From: Callorhinus ursinus | Taxonomy: Eukaryota; Chordata; Mammalia; Carnivora; Otariidae | DNA length: 64,000 nt | Assembly: GCF_003265705.1 (NCBI RefSeq) | Contig: NW_020312785.1 | Location: 15,814,192 to 15,878,191 of the forward strand | Direction: 5' to 3' | In this document: positions 11,615 to 23,749 of the stretch, one piece after another | Layout: each line of letters begins with the position of its first letter | Position numbering within the stretch: position 1 is the stretch's first letter | Notes under the pieces: generated by a model | What the model was told of the DNA's origin: nothing | The model's input: the letters and a program-made list of their open reading frames with translations, nothing else | Databases searched by the model: none | Translations under genes and position numbers: made by a program

Positions 11615-13508
11615 GTAATTTGGAGAGAAGTGTGGAAGAGACTTTTAGGCTAAAAGATAAATACATGAGTACTACAATGTGTTGTAACTATAATAATTCT
11701 GATATTTGATCTTCCTCTGCATGATTTCTATGTTTATATCTCAACCTGTTAATAAAATGTGGTATTTCTGACTGAATTACCTTCAAAATTCAATGATGAT
11801 CAACATCTTGATGTATCTAGTATAGATGTGTAGCTCTAATATTATTTTTAAAAATTAAGCAACTGTGTCAAGTAAAGAAGAGTGTAAATAAGTTATTTTT
11901 TTTATTTAGGAGTTGGCATATTACCCTTATTTCACCTAATTTCTTTTAGGATAAAAATATTTATCCTATGAAATAAATTCACTGAATATACTTATTATTC
12001 CTATAATAAAGTTAGGGAAATTCATAATGTTTTTAGATTTGTATTACTGTAGCAAATATTTTATTATGCTTTCAAATGGCTGTAGGATCTAAAATGAAAT
12101 AATAAGGATTTTAAATCAGGATAAATACTTTGATGCTATTAATTATTTTTTTCCCAGCAAGATAAATTTCTCAATGATGTCCTCATGTCATAGGATGGTT
12201 TAGAGGATGAGAATCCAAGTGCATCCAACAAGATAAAGTACTCACTAATTAGTTAGGTAAGGAAACTTATTTATTTTTAGCATTCTTCTGTTTCCGTTTG
12301 GTTTCTATTATGTTGCCATAGTATGAAGATTTAAATAAACATCAGATATAGTCTGAAGTTTTTAAATAAATTGATTTCAATTTAAATAATAAGTCTACAC
12401 ATAAAACAAACTCATGTTATTGAATTCTTAATTATCAATTTGGGGTTTTGTCATTAACTGTCATTTTTTTCTTGTGTTAAAGTACAGCATCATGAAATAA
12501 AGGCATAAGATACTTTAAGAAACACATTTAATTGATTTCCATTATGAATATTTTACATTTGTTTCATTTGAATTCCTTTATATATTTATACTACCTAAAT
12601 AAAAAATTTAAATATTTTAATTAGAATATTGAAAAAATATTTCAAATATAATTTAACCCAAAATGAGTAAAGCATTAATGGAAACTACAACATTGTCTCT
12701 TTTCCTGTAAATTAAAATAAAAATTTTCTTTATAAAAAACAATGACAAGCTCCTCACACCATGTGGAAAGTGATCATAGACCCAAATGTATGACATAAAG
12801 CTATATGTTTAAAATAATATACACTAAAAAATACAGAAAAAAGTTTTTAAACTGAACTTCATTAAAATTAAGCAACTCTGTTCTTTGAAAAACACTGTTA
12901 TTTAAAATACATGGAGAGCCTGCTATAAAAAAATTATTAATCTGATGGTAACATTTCAGGTAAATTGGCAAAAAGCAAACTAGAAATAGCTGATGATAAT
13001 CATAACAGCACCTCATCATTTCAAATCTCTAAATGCATAAAAGTATGTTTGCTCTCAGTTTTCCCATTAAAAGTTAAAACATTTTTTATTAAAAGGATGT
13101 TATGTTTAAGGAACAAATTAGTTACCATTTAGGAATGTAATGGTAATGTTGCAAATGTCTGCAAAATAAATGAGTAAATAAATCTAGCATATTTCTACCA
13201 ATAAAATAGTTCAATTTTTTCAAGAATTCTTTTCTACTCTGAAGACTTTTGTCCTGACTTTAAATAAGTATAATTCCTCTCCTGAGAATAGATTAAAACA
13301 TTTAAAGCATTCTATTCTAATATATATGAAGAAGCGGGAATGCCATAGTAGACATAAATAATTTGGAAATTTGTTCTCCTCCCAAAGTCAATTACTCAAC
13401 CAAAAGGAAATACTACTACTACTAATTATTTGCTCCGCTCATGAAACATTCCAAGTTGGTTTTGTTTTTTTCCCAGAAAATATTATGTATTTCTACCTTT
13501 AAAATCTA
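11615..13508. other. Unassigned, very AT-rich
   Basis: No gene or repeat recognised in this stretch; homopolymer and AAATA/TTTAT words dominate. Confidence 0.5.
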
Positions 13509-13511
13509 TTG

Positions 13512-13575
13512 TGCAATGAGCACTGGTGTTACATGCAACTGATGAATCTCTAAATTCTACCCCTGAAACTACTGT
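13512..13575 (+). mobile_element. Short L1 3' end fragment
   Basis: CAATGAGCACTGGTGTTACA followed by CTGATGAATCTCTAAATTCT and CCTGAAACTACTGTGG matches the last part of carnivore L1 3' UTRs. Heavily 5' truncated; TSD not clear. Confidence 0.75.
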
Positions 13576-13579
13576 GGTA

Positions 13580-15160
13580 TTTTTTAAAGTTTATTGATAA
13601 TTCACATTTTTTATGGGAAAAGACCAAGTTTCTCAGTATATGTCTCTTTGATAGTGGACCCAGAATAAAAATATTAGTGCTATATTCACTTTCATATGTT
13701 CATTAGATGCCAATATGTAAGATAAATATTACAAAATATTTAATTACACAGCTAAGGGAATCACCTATAAAACCTTGCCTTTCATGTATATTTTATTCAA
13801 TTTAATATTAAAATAATATGTCAGAATTATATATTTTAATACAGCATTTATATTATTTTGCTTTTGAAATACCAGTGTTCATATGTCATGTTGAACTGTT
13901 TGTGATGATATCCTTTCCAGGAAAAGAGATGTGTCAGAAAAGACCAGCATCTTTATTAAGTTCCCATTTGCCCAATTCACTAATCATATCAGATTTACTT
14001 CCATTGTGCTTTTGCAGAAGAGTGAAATGGAAGAACTTGCATAATTTTCTTTTTTCATTTTTCATAGGTACCCAAAGGATTATAAATTACTTTAAAATGG
14101 AAAGCATTTATGAATCATTTTATTGGAGAAAGCATTTTTTATAAAGGAAATTATTGCTACAACTTTGTCCTTCCTAATGGATTTAAGTAATAAAACTTCT
14201 ATATGTAAATATATTTAGAGTAAAATATCAAACCAAACCCCTCAAAATAATGTCACAACACATATTTCTATACACATTATACATTATATTGTAGTAAGAT
14301 GCCTTATTCAATACAATGTACATTAGTACTATTATAAAACATGCAAGGGGTTCATTCTCTAATTCAAATAACTTTTCCTGAGAAAAATTATCAGAGAGAA
14401 CCTATGAACAAGGTAACATTGACACCAGCATTCTAAAGTATAGTCATTAATGATACACGGAAATTATTGAGTTGTTCATACTACTTCAATATTAAAATGG
14501 GTACAAGTATAAGTGGTGGATAATATATTACCGTTGTTTCTATCATCTTACCATTTGTTTCTAAGAATGGAAGAGAAGAATTAAAATAAAACAGATGTTT
14601 TTAACTTACACAAGAAAATATATTGAATATTTAATTTTATTTATAATCCACTTACACACAACAAACCAAGATGCATATACTATTGTTTCTTATTGATATT
14701 TCAGGTATACAATGAAGTGAAATAAGTGAGATGCAGACAGATAATTTATTTGTGATTTATATTACCATTAACTTAAATACAGTATATATATATTATATAT
14801 GGCAAACCTTAAAATGATGAATGCCCATCCACCAAGCTCCATCTCAAGTTTGAAAGATGTATCATAAAAGCAACTTGTAGATTATTGATAGAAGTTAAGT
14901 TCCTCAGAATATGGACATTTTGCTGTAATGAATTTCCTTGAGGTAAAATACAATTCATATATTTTTAAGGATGGACATGGGAGAAAATTATTCTGCAACA
15001 TATAAAGGATTTGCTGCATGAACATTTTCGTCAAAAATATTTTTCCTTAAGAATCAAAACATTTTAGAAAATGATTACTTTATTTTATAATAAGATAAAA
15101 TAAAAAAGACTAAATGAAATATCAGAATTAAAATCATGTTTGGAATAAGAAATATTAATA
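13580..15160. other. Unassigned, very AT-rich
   Basis: The longest open frame (13818-14144, 108 codons) has no motif and ordinary chance composition. No repeats recognised apart from a short TATATA tract near 14785. Confidence 0.5.
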
Positions 15161-15178
15161 TGAAAACCACAATAGTTC

Positions 15179-15375
15179 TGGGGCGCCTGCGTGGTTCAGT
15201 CGTTAAGCGTCTGTCTTCGGCTCATGTCATGATCCCAGGGTCCTGGGATGGAGCCCCACATCAGGCTCCCTGCTCGGTGGGAAGCCTGCTTCTCCCTCTC
15301 CCACTCCCCCTGCTTGTGTTCCCTCTCTCGCTGTGTCTCTCTCTGTCAAATAAATAAATAAAATCTTTAAAAAAA
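15179..15375 (+). mobile_element. Can-SINE, full length
   Basis: Complete: head GGGCGCCTGCGTGGTTCAGT, GATCCCAGGGTCCTGGGATG centre, CCCACTCCCCCTGCTTGTGT pyrimidine region, AATAAATAAATAAAATCTTT tail. TSD CACAATAGTTC at 15168-15178 and 15376-15386 (16 bp if one mismatch is allowed). Confidence 0.95.
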
Positions 15376-15401
15376 CACAATAGTTCAAAATAAACTAAGT
15401 G

Positions 15402-15511
15402 CTGTGATGAGCACTGGGTGTTATACTTAACTAATGAATCATTGAACACTGCATCAAGGACTAATTATGTACTATACAGGGGCTAACTGAGCATAATAAA
15501 AAAATAAAAAT
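15402..15511 (+). mobile_element. 5'-truncated L1, about 110 bp
   Basis: Only the extreme L1 3' end is present (TGATGAGCACTGGGTGTTAT, AATCATTGAACACTGCATCA) with an A-rich tail. TSD AAATAAACTAAGTG at 15388-15401 and 15512-15525. It begins one base after the right TSD of the SINE before it. Confidence 0.9.
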
Positions 15512-15680
15512 AAATAAACTAAGTGATTATATGTAAAATAATGAGAATGTGAAATACATGAAAATAAGAAAAGCACATTCTATATAATTGCCATAGAAAT
15601 TCCTTAAGAAAAATTCAGGAAAATGAAACAAAGAATAATAAATGGAGTAACAAAGAAAAGTCATCTAAGCTATACAATAA

Positions 15681-15861
15681 TGCAAGGCACCCAGATGGTT
15701 CAATCTGCTCAGGTCATGAGCCCAGGGTCTTGCAATCAAACCTCACATCAGACCCCCTGCTCAGCAAAGAGACTGCTTCTCTCTCTCCCTCTGCTGCTTT
15801 CCCTGCTTGTGCTCTCTCTCTCTCTGTCAAATAAATAAATAAAATCTTTAAAAAAATAAAA
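15681..15861 (+). mobile_element. Can-SINE with internal deletion
   Basis: Head GGCACCCAGATGGTTCAATC runs straight into CTGCTCAGGTCATGAGCCCA, so about 25 bases of the tRNA-like region are missing. Tail AATAAATAAATAAAATCTTT. Perfect 15-bp TSD TAAGCTATACAATAA at 15666-15680 and 15862-15876. Confidence 0.95.
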
Positions 15862-15879
15862 TAAGCTATACAATAAGGC

Positions 15880-16600
15880 GGTACTAAGATATTTCTCATG
15901 CAAACAATGGTTTTAATGGAATATTCTTTAAATTCTCCCTAAAATGTGTGTTTTGGAAAGATTTAACGAATAAACAGATCACTACTTCAAACAATACAAG
16001 CTAGAATCAATCTGTATTAGATAGGATTCTTTCACTGAAAATGACAGCTTTATTTAAGTGGAAAAAAGAAAGAGACTTTTTGGACTCTTTTTGCTTGTGC
16101 ACACACACATGACTTAATTTTCCTACTCTGCTTTCCTTTGTGATGATTCCATTCTCAATAATCCCATTTGCATTTCATCTTACATTTTCAGTATCCATAA
16201 GAGAAAGCTTGGAAAGTTCTGGACTTGTTTATTACTAGTTGTTTGGACCTGGACTGGAACATTTTTCAATCCATGAATCAAGTACCCCTGGTTTGATGGC
16301 ACACTACTACTAGATTGGGTTGGCCTAGGACACATATTTAATTCCTAGAACTTGAGTGTTGAACTAAATCTATCTACAGCACCTAAAAGAAAATAAGCAA
16401 GGAACATTTGCTCTAGGAAAACCAGGGAGCTTATACCAGAAAAATAGTGATAAGATGCAGTATCATTAAAGCAGTGAACATCTAAATAAATCATGTGATA
16501 AGAGTAGACAGGAAATGTAATTCAAAATTTGTATGTGCAGCCAAGTTATGGTATTTGTATAATGACAAAATTGAGATATGCTTAAATATATACCACTTAG
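15880..16600. other. Unassigned sequence
   Basis: Mixed composition, no gene seen. It may hold an old repeat I cannot name (16020-16390). Confidence 0.5.
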
Positions 16601-16620
16601 TTTACTATTCTTGAATTTTT

Positions 16621-16749
16621 TTTTTTAAGTAGACTTCATGCTGGGCATGGAGCCCAATGCAGAGCTTGAACTCACAACCCTGAGATCAAGACCTGAGCTG
16701 AGATCAAGAAAGAGTCAGACACTTAACCGACTGAGTCACCCAGGTGCCC
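16621..16749 (-). mobile_element. Older Can-SINE, short form
   Basis: On the minus strand GGGGCACCTGGGTGACTCAG leads into a diverged body and a simple A tail without the long pyrimidine region. TSD TATTCTTGAATTTTT at 16606-16620 and 16751-16765. The 60-codon frame at 16638-16820 is SINE-derived. Confidence 0.9.
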
Positions 16750-16799
16750 CTATTCTTGAATTTTTCTTGACAAAGGAAACATTCAATGCATCCTCTAAC

Positions 16800-16985
16800 A
16801 TACTGGTTCAAGAAATATGACTCCCAGATCAGAATCAACATTACTGGATGGCTTCTTAGAATTACAAGTATTCAGGTCCCATCCAAGAACTACTGAATCA
16901 GAAATTTGAGGGATGGGATACAGCAATCTTTGCTTTAAGAAACTCTTAAGATTTTGATGTACAGTAAATTTTGAGAACCACTGCT
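16800..16985 (+). mobile_element. MER5A-like hAT (Charlie) MITE
   Basis: ACTACTGAATCAGAAATTTG, then GCAATCTTTGCTTTAAGAAA and the end TTTTGAGAACCACTG follow the MER5A order. The right terminal repeat is well kept; the left is worn. Non-autonomous element with no coding capacity. Confidence 0.8.
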
Positions 16986-16989
16986 TTAG

Positions 16990-17770
16990 TCAATCAACAG
17001 ATGATTAAAAGAGCCATTCTCCCAATGGTTTTATATCATCATCAATAAATATCAGAAAAAGTTAAAAACATTAGAATTTTTTCAAGATTGAAATATCACT
17101 TATTATTATAACACTAACTTTTTAAAAATAAGCAAATAGCCAAATATATAAAGTAAAATAGAAAACTAATGCCTTATCTTGTCCCATAATAATTATTTTT
17201 AATACTCTATTATGTAGTCTTATAAAACATTCCAATGCCTATAAAATAATTCTATTCTATTGATTATACTGGATAGGACATATCCAAAACAACTTAAAAT
17301 TTCCCATCAATCACTGTTTTTATGCATTTTGTTTCTTCCTTGTCACTCAATTACATTTCAGATAAATTAAATAAGTTTTTGAACATTCATGAAGAAGGAG
17401 AGCGGTCCAGGTAGTTTTGGAAATGGAGAGCAAAGCAAAGCAGGAAAAGTCTTATTTGGTGGATAAAGTCATGATATTTTGCTTTCTGAGCTTGGTGGAT
17501 GGTCAAAGATGAATCTTTTTCTCATAAGGCAACATTTTTGGTTTCTCAACAATACATTGCCATTAATTTTGCTTTAAACATTTGATAATCTTTTAAGGAG
17601 ATAAAAATAAGAAAAATATTTTATATATACTTACATGATTATCAATTGTCGGTTTTTATTTAGTATTATTTTCCTGCCTGAAGCTTTTCCATGAACATTT
17701 CTTGTAGTGTTGCTCTCCAGGTGATGAATTCTTTTAACCATTTGATGTGTAAGAATCTTGGAAAACACTT
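16990..17770. other. Unassigned AT-rich sequence
   Basis: No gene or recognised repeat. Confidence 0.5.
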
Positions 17771-17787
17771 AAATATTTAAGTCTTAG

Positions 17788-17807
17788 AGATGTGGTATAT
17801 ATATAAG

Positions 17808-17839
<32 letters not shown>

Positions 17840-18221
17840 AATATACCATTTGCAATGATGTAGATGGAACTAAAGCGTATTTGCTAAGTGAAATAAGTCA
17901 GTAAAAATACCATATGATTTCACTAATATGTGGAAATTAAGAAACAAAACAGATGAACATAGGGGAAGGGAAGGAAAAATAAAATAAGATGATCAAAGAG
18001 GGAAGGAAACCATAAGAGACTCTTAACTATAGGAAACAAACTGAGCGTTGCTGGAGGGGTGGTGGGTGGGGGAATGGGGTAATTGGGTGATGGACATTAA
18101 AGAAGGTATTGATGTAATGAGCCCTGGGTGTTATATGCAAATGATGAATCACTAAATTCTACCCTTGAAACTAATAATACAGAATATGTTAACTAAATTG
18201 AATTTAAATAAAAAATTAGAA
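17788..18221 (+). mobile_element. 5'-truncated L1 with perfect TSD and internal microsatellite
   Basis: Contains the end of ORF2 (CATTTGCAATGATGTAGATG, CCATATGATTTCACTAATAT) and the 3' UTR (AACCATAAGAGACTCTTAAC, GAGCCCTGGGTGTTATATGC). The perfect 17-bp TSD AAATATTTAAGTCTTAG at 17771-17787 and 18222-18238 fixes both ends. A TA tract at 17796-17836 replaces the coding bases that normally follow the start of this segment. Confidence 0.93.
17796..17836. repeat. (TA)n microsatellite inside L1
   Basis: Nearly pure TA over 41 bases. It lies inside the L1 just after GATGTGG, at the place where other L1 copies have only a few TA units. Confidence 0.95.
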
Positions 18222-18322
18222 AAATATTTAAGTCTTAGGTCTAATACTGAAGCATTATGCCTTCATAAAGTCTTTACATAACTTTAATTTTTGAAAGACC
18301 TTTTTCTGGATAAAGAATTTTA

Positions 18323-18536
18323 TTTTTTTTATTTTTACTTTTTTAAAGATTTTATTTATTTATTTGACAGAGAAAGACACAGCGAGAGAGGGAACACAAG
18401 CAGGAGGAGAGGAAGAGGGAGAAGCAGGCCTCCCACTGAGCAGGGAGCCCGATGCGGGGCTCGATCCCAGGACTCTGGGATCATGACCTGAGCTGAAGGC
18501 AGAGGCTTAACTGCTGAGCCACCCAGGCTCCCCAAA
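18323..18536 (-). mobile_element. Can-SINE, full length
   Basis: All SINE parts are present in reverse order, from AAAGATTTTATTTATTTATT to GAGCCACCCAGGCTCCCC. TSD GATAAAGAATTTTA at 18309-18322 and 18537-18550. Confidence 0.95.
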
Positions 18537-18569
18537 GATAAAGAATTTTAAACTGACATTTTTATTTCT

Positions 18570-21375
18570 TAGAAAAAAAAAGGGGGGGAATAAGAAACAG
18601 ATGACACAAATAGAAAAAAATTAGCAAGGTGATAGGAATGTACAATATTACCAACCCAAAACAACAGCAAGATAATACACTCTTTTCAAATAAATGCACA
18701 CTGAATATATACCAACAGACAGCATTATGAACCATAAAACAACCAAGTCTCAATAAATAGAATCAATCTGCCTCTCATTTATCAATTTGTCTACCTACTT
18801 AGCAATTACTGGGATCCAGTAAAGAAGTGTTTTGAGGTAAATTTATAACAATTAAGATCAATATTAGAAAATAACAAAAAGATGCAGATCTATTATTTCA
18901 TTTTACCCCCAAAGAAGGTAGAAAAAGAAGAGCAAGTTAAACTCCAAATAAGCAGGAAATAATTAATATCAAGGCAAAGTTAATGAAATAAAAATAAAAA
19001 AATAATAGCTAAAAATTAATAAAATCAAAACTGGTTCTTTCAAAAGATTAATAAAATAGACAAACATTTAGCCAGACTGATTAAGAAAAACAAAAGACCC
19101 AAATTACTAATATTAGGAATGAAAGAAGTGACATAGTTACAGATCCTACAGAAATTAAAAGGATGATAAAATATGAATGATATCATGTTAATGAATTTTA
19201 CATCTTGGGAAAATGTACAAATGTCTTGAAAGATATAATCTTCCAAAGTTTATTCAAGAAGAAATCCATAAATTGAATAGCTTTGTTTTTATTAAAGAAA
19301 TTGATTGGTAGTTATGAACCTTACAACAAAGAAAATTCCAGTTTCACTAGTGGATTCTTATAAATTACAAAATGTATAATACCTTAAGCATTTTTTTCTT
19401 TTTTAAGTAGACTCCACACCCAACATGGAGCTTGACCTCATGACCCTGAGATCAAGAGATCAAGAGTTGCATGCTCTATGGCCAGAGCCAGACAGGTGCC
19501 CCAAGAAAAAAGAATACCAATTATCTCTAAATTATTCCAGAAAATTTAAGGAAAAAGATCACCTTATTGTGATATCAAAATCAAAGATGTAGAAAAAGAG
19601 ATAAATATACATGCAAATTTCCTATAAAATTATATTTTTCTATAAAATTATATTAAAATAGGATAATATTTCATAACCTAGTGAGTTTTACACCAGGAAT
19701 GCAAAGTTGGTGTAACATTCAAAAATAAAAAATAATACAATTCACAATATTCACAAATTAGAAGTCAAAAACCATATTATCACTTTAGTAGATGGAAAAA
19801 ATTCATCTGACAATATTTAACATTCATCCTGATAAAGACTCTCATTAAAATAATCGTTAAAAGGGAACTTATAAAACTTGATTGAATATATCTTTAAAAG
19901 AAACAAACAAAAAGTCTACAGCTAACAACATACATAATAGTGAAAAACTAGACGTTTTGCTCCTAGGGTCAAGTTATTGAAAAGATAAAGGGGAGAAAGT
20001 ATCCTACTGGGGAAGAAAGAAAACTGTCTAAGATATAGGTAGTAAAATTGTTTTAGTAGAAAATTCTACAGTGTATAACAAAGGCTATTAGACTAAAAGG
20101 CTATAACTGAGTTAGCAGGTTTAAGGATATAAGTTCAATATGCAAAAATTGGTGGTATTTTTATATTGTATCTATAAACAACCATAAATTTAAATTTTAA
20201 AAATCAGTATTTAAGATAACATAAAATTTGAATTAGTTAGGGATATATTTGAGATAAAATATACAGTATCTGTATATGGCAAACTATTTCTGAAGGTGGT
20301 TAAGAAACCCATATAAATAGAGTAACACACTGTGTTCATAGATTGCATGTTTAAATATTGTTAATATGTCAATTCTTCCCAAATTCATCTATAGATTCAA
20401 TGTAATCTTAACCAAAATAATATTGCTTTTTTAGCAACAGGCTATTTCTAAAATTTGTATGGAAATGCAAAGTTTATCATATAAGAAAAGCAACCCTAAA
20501 AAGATGAATACAGTTGGCTTCCAATATTTAGTATAAAAATTCAGTAGTCAAGATAACATAGTAGTGGTGGAAAGATAGTCAAAAAGATCAACAGCACAGA
20601 GAAAAAGTCCAGAAATATGCCCACACATATTAAGACAATTGATTTCTTCCCCCAACAACAAAAAAAAAAAAAAAAAAAAAGGAAAAACTGAGCATACCAA
20701 ATGAAGGTGAGAATGTGGTGGGAATGAAACACTCATATGTTCATTGCTGATGTGAGTGTAAGATACTACAACCATTCGGGAGTTTGGCTATTTCTTTAAA
20801 AAATAATTAAGCATTCATCTATCCTACGATCCCACACTCATAGGAGTAAAAGTATATGTTTATATGGAGAATGGACAAGTATACTTATATAGCAGGTTTA
20901 TTTATAATAGCTAGAAAGTAGAAAAACTCAAATGTCCATTAAGTGACTAGATAAACAGATTGTGGTACACCATACAATGGAAGGCTACCCTACAACACAA
21001 AGGAACATACTATTGCTACATACGAATATATGTGTGAAACTCAAAATAATTAGGTTGAGTGAAAGAAGTCATAAAAAAGAATGCCTACTGTATCAGTCTA
21101 CTTACATAATACTTTAGAAAATACAAACTAACCATAATGACAGAAATCAGATCACTGGTTACCTGAGGTTGGAGAGTGGGGTGGTAAAAACAGGCAAGAA
21201 GTAGAAATTATAAAGGAGCAGGAGTAATTTTTTTGGTTGACAGATATACAATGCTTTCATTATCTTCATTAGTTACACTGGATATACACATATTAAAATT
21301 TATCAATTTTGATATCAGACTTTAAGTATAGTTTACTGTATGTCAAATATATTTCGATAAAACTCTAAAATGGAA
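18570..21375 (+). mobile_element. Old L1 (L1M), ORF2 reverse transcriptase to 3' UTR
   Basis: Diverged L1 text in coding order: ACTGGTTCTTTCAAAAGATT and ATTTAGCCAGACTGATTAAG (N-terminal side of RT), CACCAGGAATGCAAAGTTGG near 19692 (RT), ATTCTTCCCAAATTCATCTA and TTTGTATGGAAATGCAAAG (after RT), AACTCAAATGTCCATTAAGT and CCATACAATGGAAGGCTACC near 20970 (ORF2 end), then a 3' UTR. Many stops and shifts; not functional. A run of about 21 A lies at 20660-20680 and a SINE interrupts it at 19397-19502. Confidence 0.8.
19397..19502 (-). mobile_element. Older, short Can-SINE inside L1M
   Basis: Read on the minus strand: GGGGCACCTGTCTGGCTCTG head, then an altered centre with GATCTTGATCTCAGGGTCA, and an A-rich tail. 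No clear TSD. It dates after the L1M it interrupts. Confidence 0.8.
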
Positions 21376-21608
21376 GAATGGGAATAAGCAATGTGAAAAT
21401 AAAGAGAATTCTGATCTTCGTTTAGCATCTCTCTTAGTCTCTTTTATGCCTCCCTTGACTTAATAAACATGCAACATGGACATCAATGTGCCTGATATCA
21501 GGGAGAACTGGATGTAATTCCCATTTACTCCTCTCATTCATTTTATATTTTTGAAATTAACTTAACCTCCCTGAATCTGTTTTCCAACTTTATATAAATA
21601 GAATCTGG

Positions 21609-21660
21609 TATGTGTGTGTGTATATATATATATACATAATATATATATATTATATATATC
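21609..21660. repeat. (TG)n/(TA)n microsatellite
   Basis: TGTGTGTGTGTATATATATA continues into interrupted TA units. Confidence 0.9.
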
Positions 21661-21679
21661 TCAACTAATATATGAAAAC

Positions 21680-23745
21680 ATATCTACCACAAAGAACTGT
21701 TAAGAAGTCATAACAAAATAATTTACATAGAGCCTCCCACTCAACAGTATGCTGAGTGTTTTATTCCAGTGCTGCCCTTTCAATGTGATAAACAAAGTTA
21801 ATTATTTGTCGGTGATACCTTCATGATTTGCTTCCTTTCCAAACACTGTTCTGTAATCCAAGAAAAATGTCTAGTTTTAATATGTATATTTCAGTTACAT
21901 ACCATCATCCAACTAAAAAAGGAGATTAATGAAAAGCCACCTCTAGTCCCCAAGGAAATATAAGCTCAAGAATGGAAATTTTAAGTGAGTAAATACAGTG
22001 GATTTTAAATGTGAAACTCATTTACCTTTATTCAGTCCAAATTTCTTTTTATTATATTGAAAATAATTGTTCCCTTCTTGTAATTCCACACCCAAATCAA
22101 TCAAATGTAGTTAGCTTTATAGTTCATGTAGACATTGTAATAACTGTTACATGAACAACACTTAACAATTTGCAATCTTATCAATTAACATGCTAAAATT
22201 ATTAAAGTACCACTCTGGACCTTTAAGCATTATTACTACAAACATAACTGTTGTCAGTGTGTAAAATATAAACTAACTAAATAAAAGTTATTATAAAAGA
22301 TAAATTCCAAATAAGTATAGTTAGTTTGCATTCTTTTTAGTTCAGAATTATTTGCATTGAAAGGGCACAAATAAGATTTCATTCTTCTAGTCAAACTGAT
22401 AGGAAATCCTGTCTACTTAATTCTAAAAAGAAATGTGCCGTTGTTAGTGAATAATTTGCATTCTTCTTTTTGATTTACCTAAATAAACTGCAAGCCTAAT
22501 GGATTACTACCGACAGAAGAAATTCATCTAAAGCAGGAATATAAAATAGATCTAAGGAATCCTTGAAACTTGAAGCGCTTAAAAATGTGAGTGTGTGTAA
22601 ATTAAGGACTATAAGGTGAATGATATTCCCAAACAAGTTCTGAAATATTTAACTGTCACTGGTAATAATTTATAAAGTAGGTATATAGACATTTGCCTGA
22701 TACATCTGAGGGGCATGTTAATGCAGCACAATGAAGACAGATAGCTCCATTCTGGTACCACTGAGCAGACAGCCACCTCATGAAACACTTCTCAGCCAAA
22801 GCACATCAATCTCGCCATGATGGCTGCTCAGATTAGACAGGGAGGCACACTCCTGTGAATCTTAAAAGGCCATTTCTGTCTCTTGTGAAGTTGTTTAACT
22901 TTGTTTTCATTTTATGGAGCCTCTTTGAGCTCTAACACACACGGGATTTGACAGATCAACTTTTATAAAATACCTGGGAAAGAGTGATTTTTACTGAAAC
23001 ATAAATTACAAATTGTACAGAATAAACTGAACTCGGCATTAACTTGAGATACTGTAAGATGGCATTTATTATTTATTACTTTTTTCATATATTATTTACA
23101 GGTAGATTCATATATTTGTGACATTATTTAATTTGTTACAATTAGAATGGGATACCTGATGTTAGGAAGGCAAATTTGCACAGTACATGTTTAATTATTT
23201 TGAAACCTAATTTACATGGTTTATGAATCACTTGAAATTATTAAGCCACCCCAAGGAAAACATCAAATAACTGTTCCTGGACAGTTGATAAGATGATGAT
23301 TTGATATGCTGAAAGCAATTCCCAAATGCATTGCCATCATTCTTTATTCAGTATCATGCCCAATAGTGACATAACACAAAATGTGGTTTCTTGTATTTTC
23401 CAGAAATGATTTGTTTCCAGGATTTGTAAACCTGCAGCAGTGTAAAGTCAAAGTAAACAATATCAATGTTCAAACTATGTCTATAAATTTATATCTAAAA
23501 ACAAGTGCAATCTATTATTGAAGATACCATCAACAGGATACCAGAGGGTGCTGCTCAGAAATCAAAAATGTTTTTTGTTTGATTGTTTGTTTTGACTACT
23601 AAACACAATTGTTCAAACTAAATCAGTATAAGCACAGTCTTTTTTAAAAATACTGCTACAAAATTTCAACATTCCTGGGAGACCGAAGGCCTTTGCCATA
23701 AATTTTGTGAATCTCTCAGATAAGGGATGGTTCCCAGATGAATAA
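21680..23745. other. Longest stretch with no recognised repeat
   Basis: About 2 kb with no SINE, L1, LTR or microsatellite that I can see, and no gene-like open frame. 22690-22990 is richer in G and C than its neighbours (for example CTCTAACACACACGGGATTT). It could be single-copy DNA; conservation cannot be judged from one sequence. Confidence 0.55.
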
Positions 23746-23749
23746 TGAT

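Noticed and set aside
13818..14144. 108-codon plus-strand frame
   Set aside because: AT-rich with no recognised motif; length is within what chance gives in 64 kb.
15179..15250. tRNA-like sequence at SINE heads
   Set aside because: The A and B box words belong to tRNA-derived Can-SINEs; there is no complete tRNA cloverleaf or 3' processing context.
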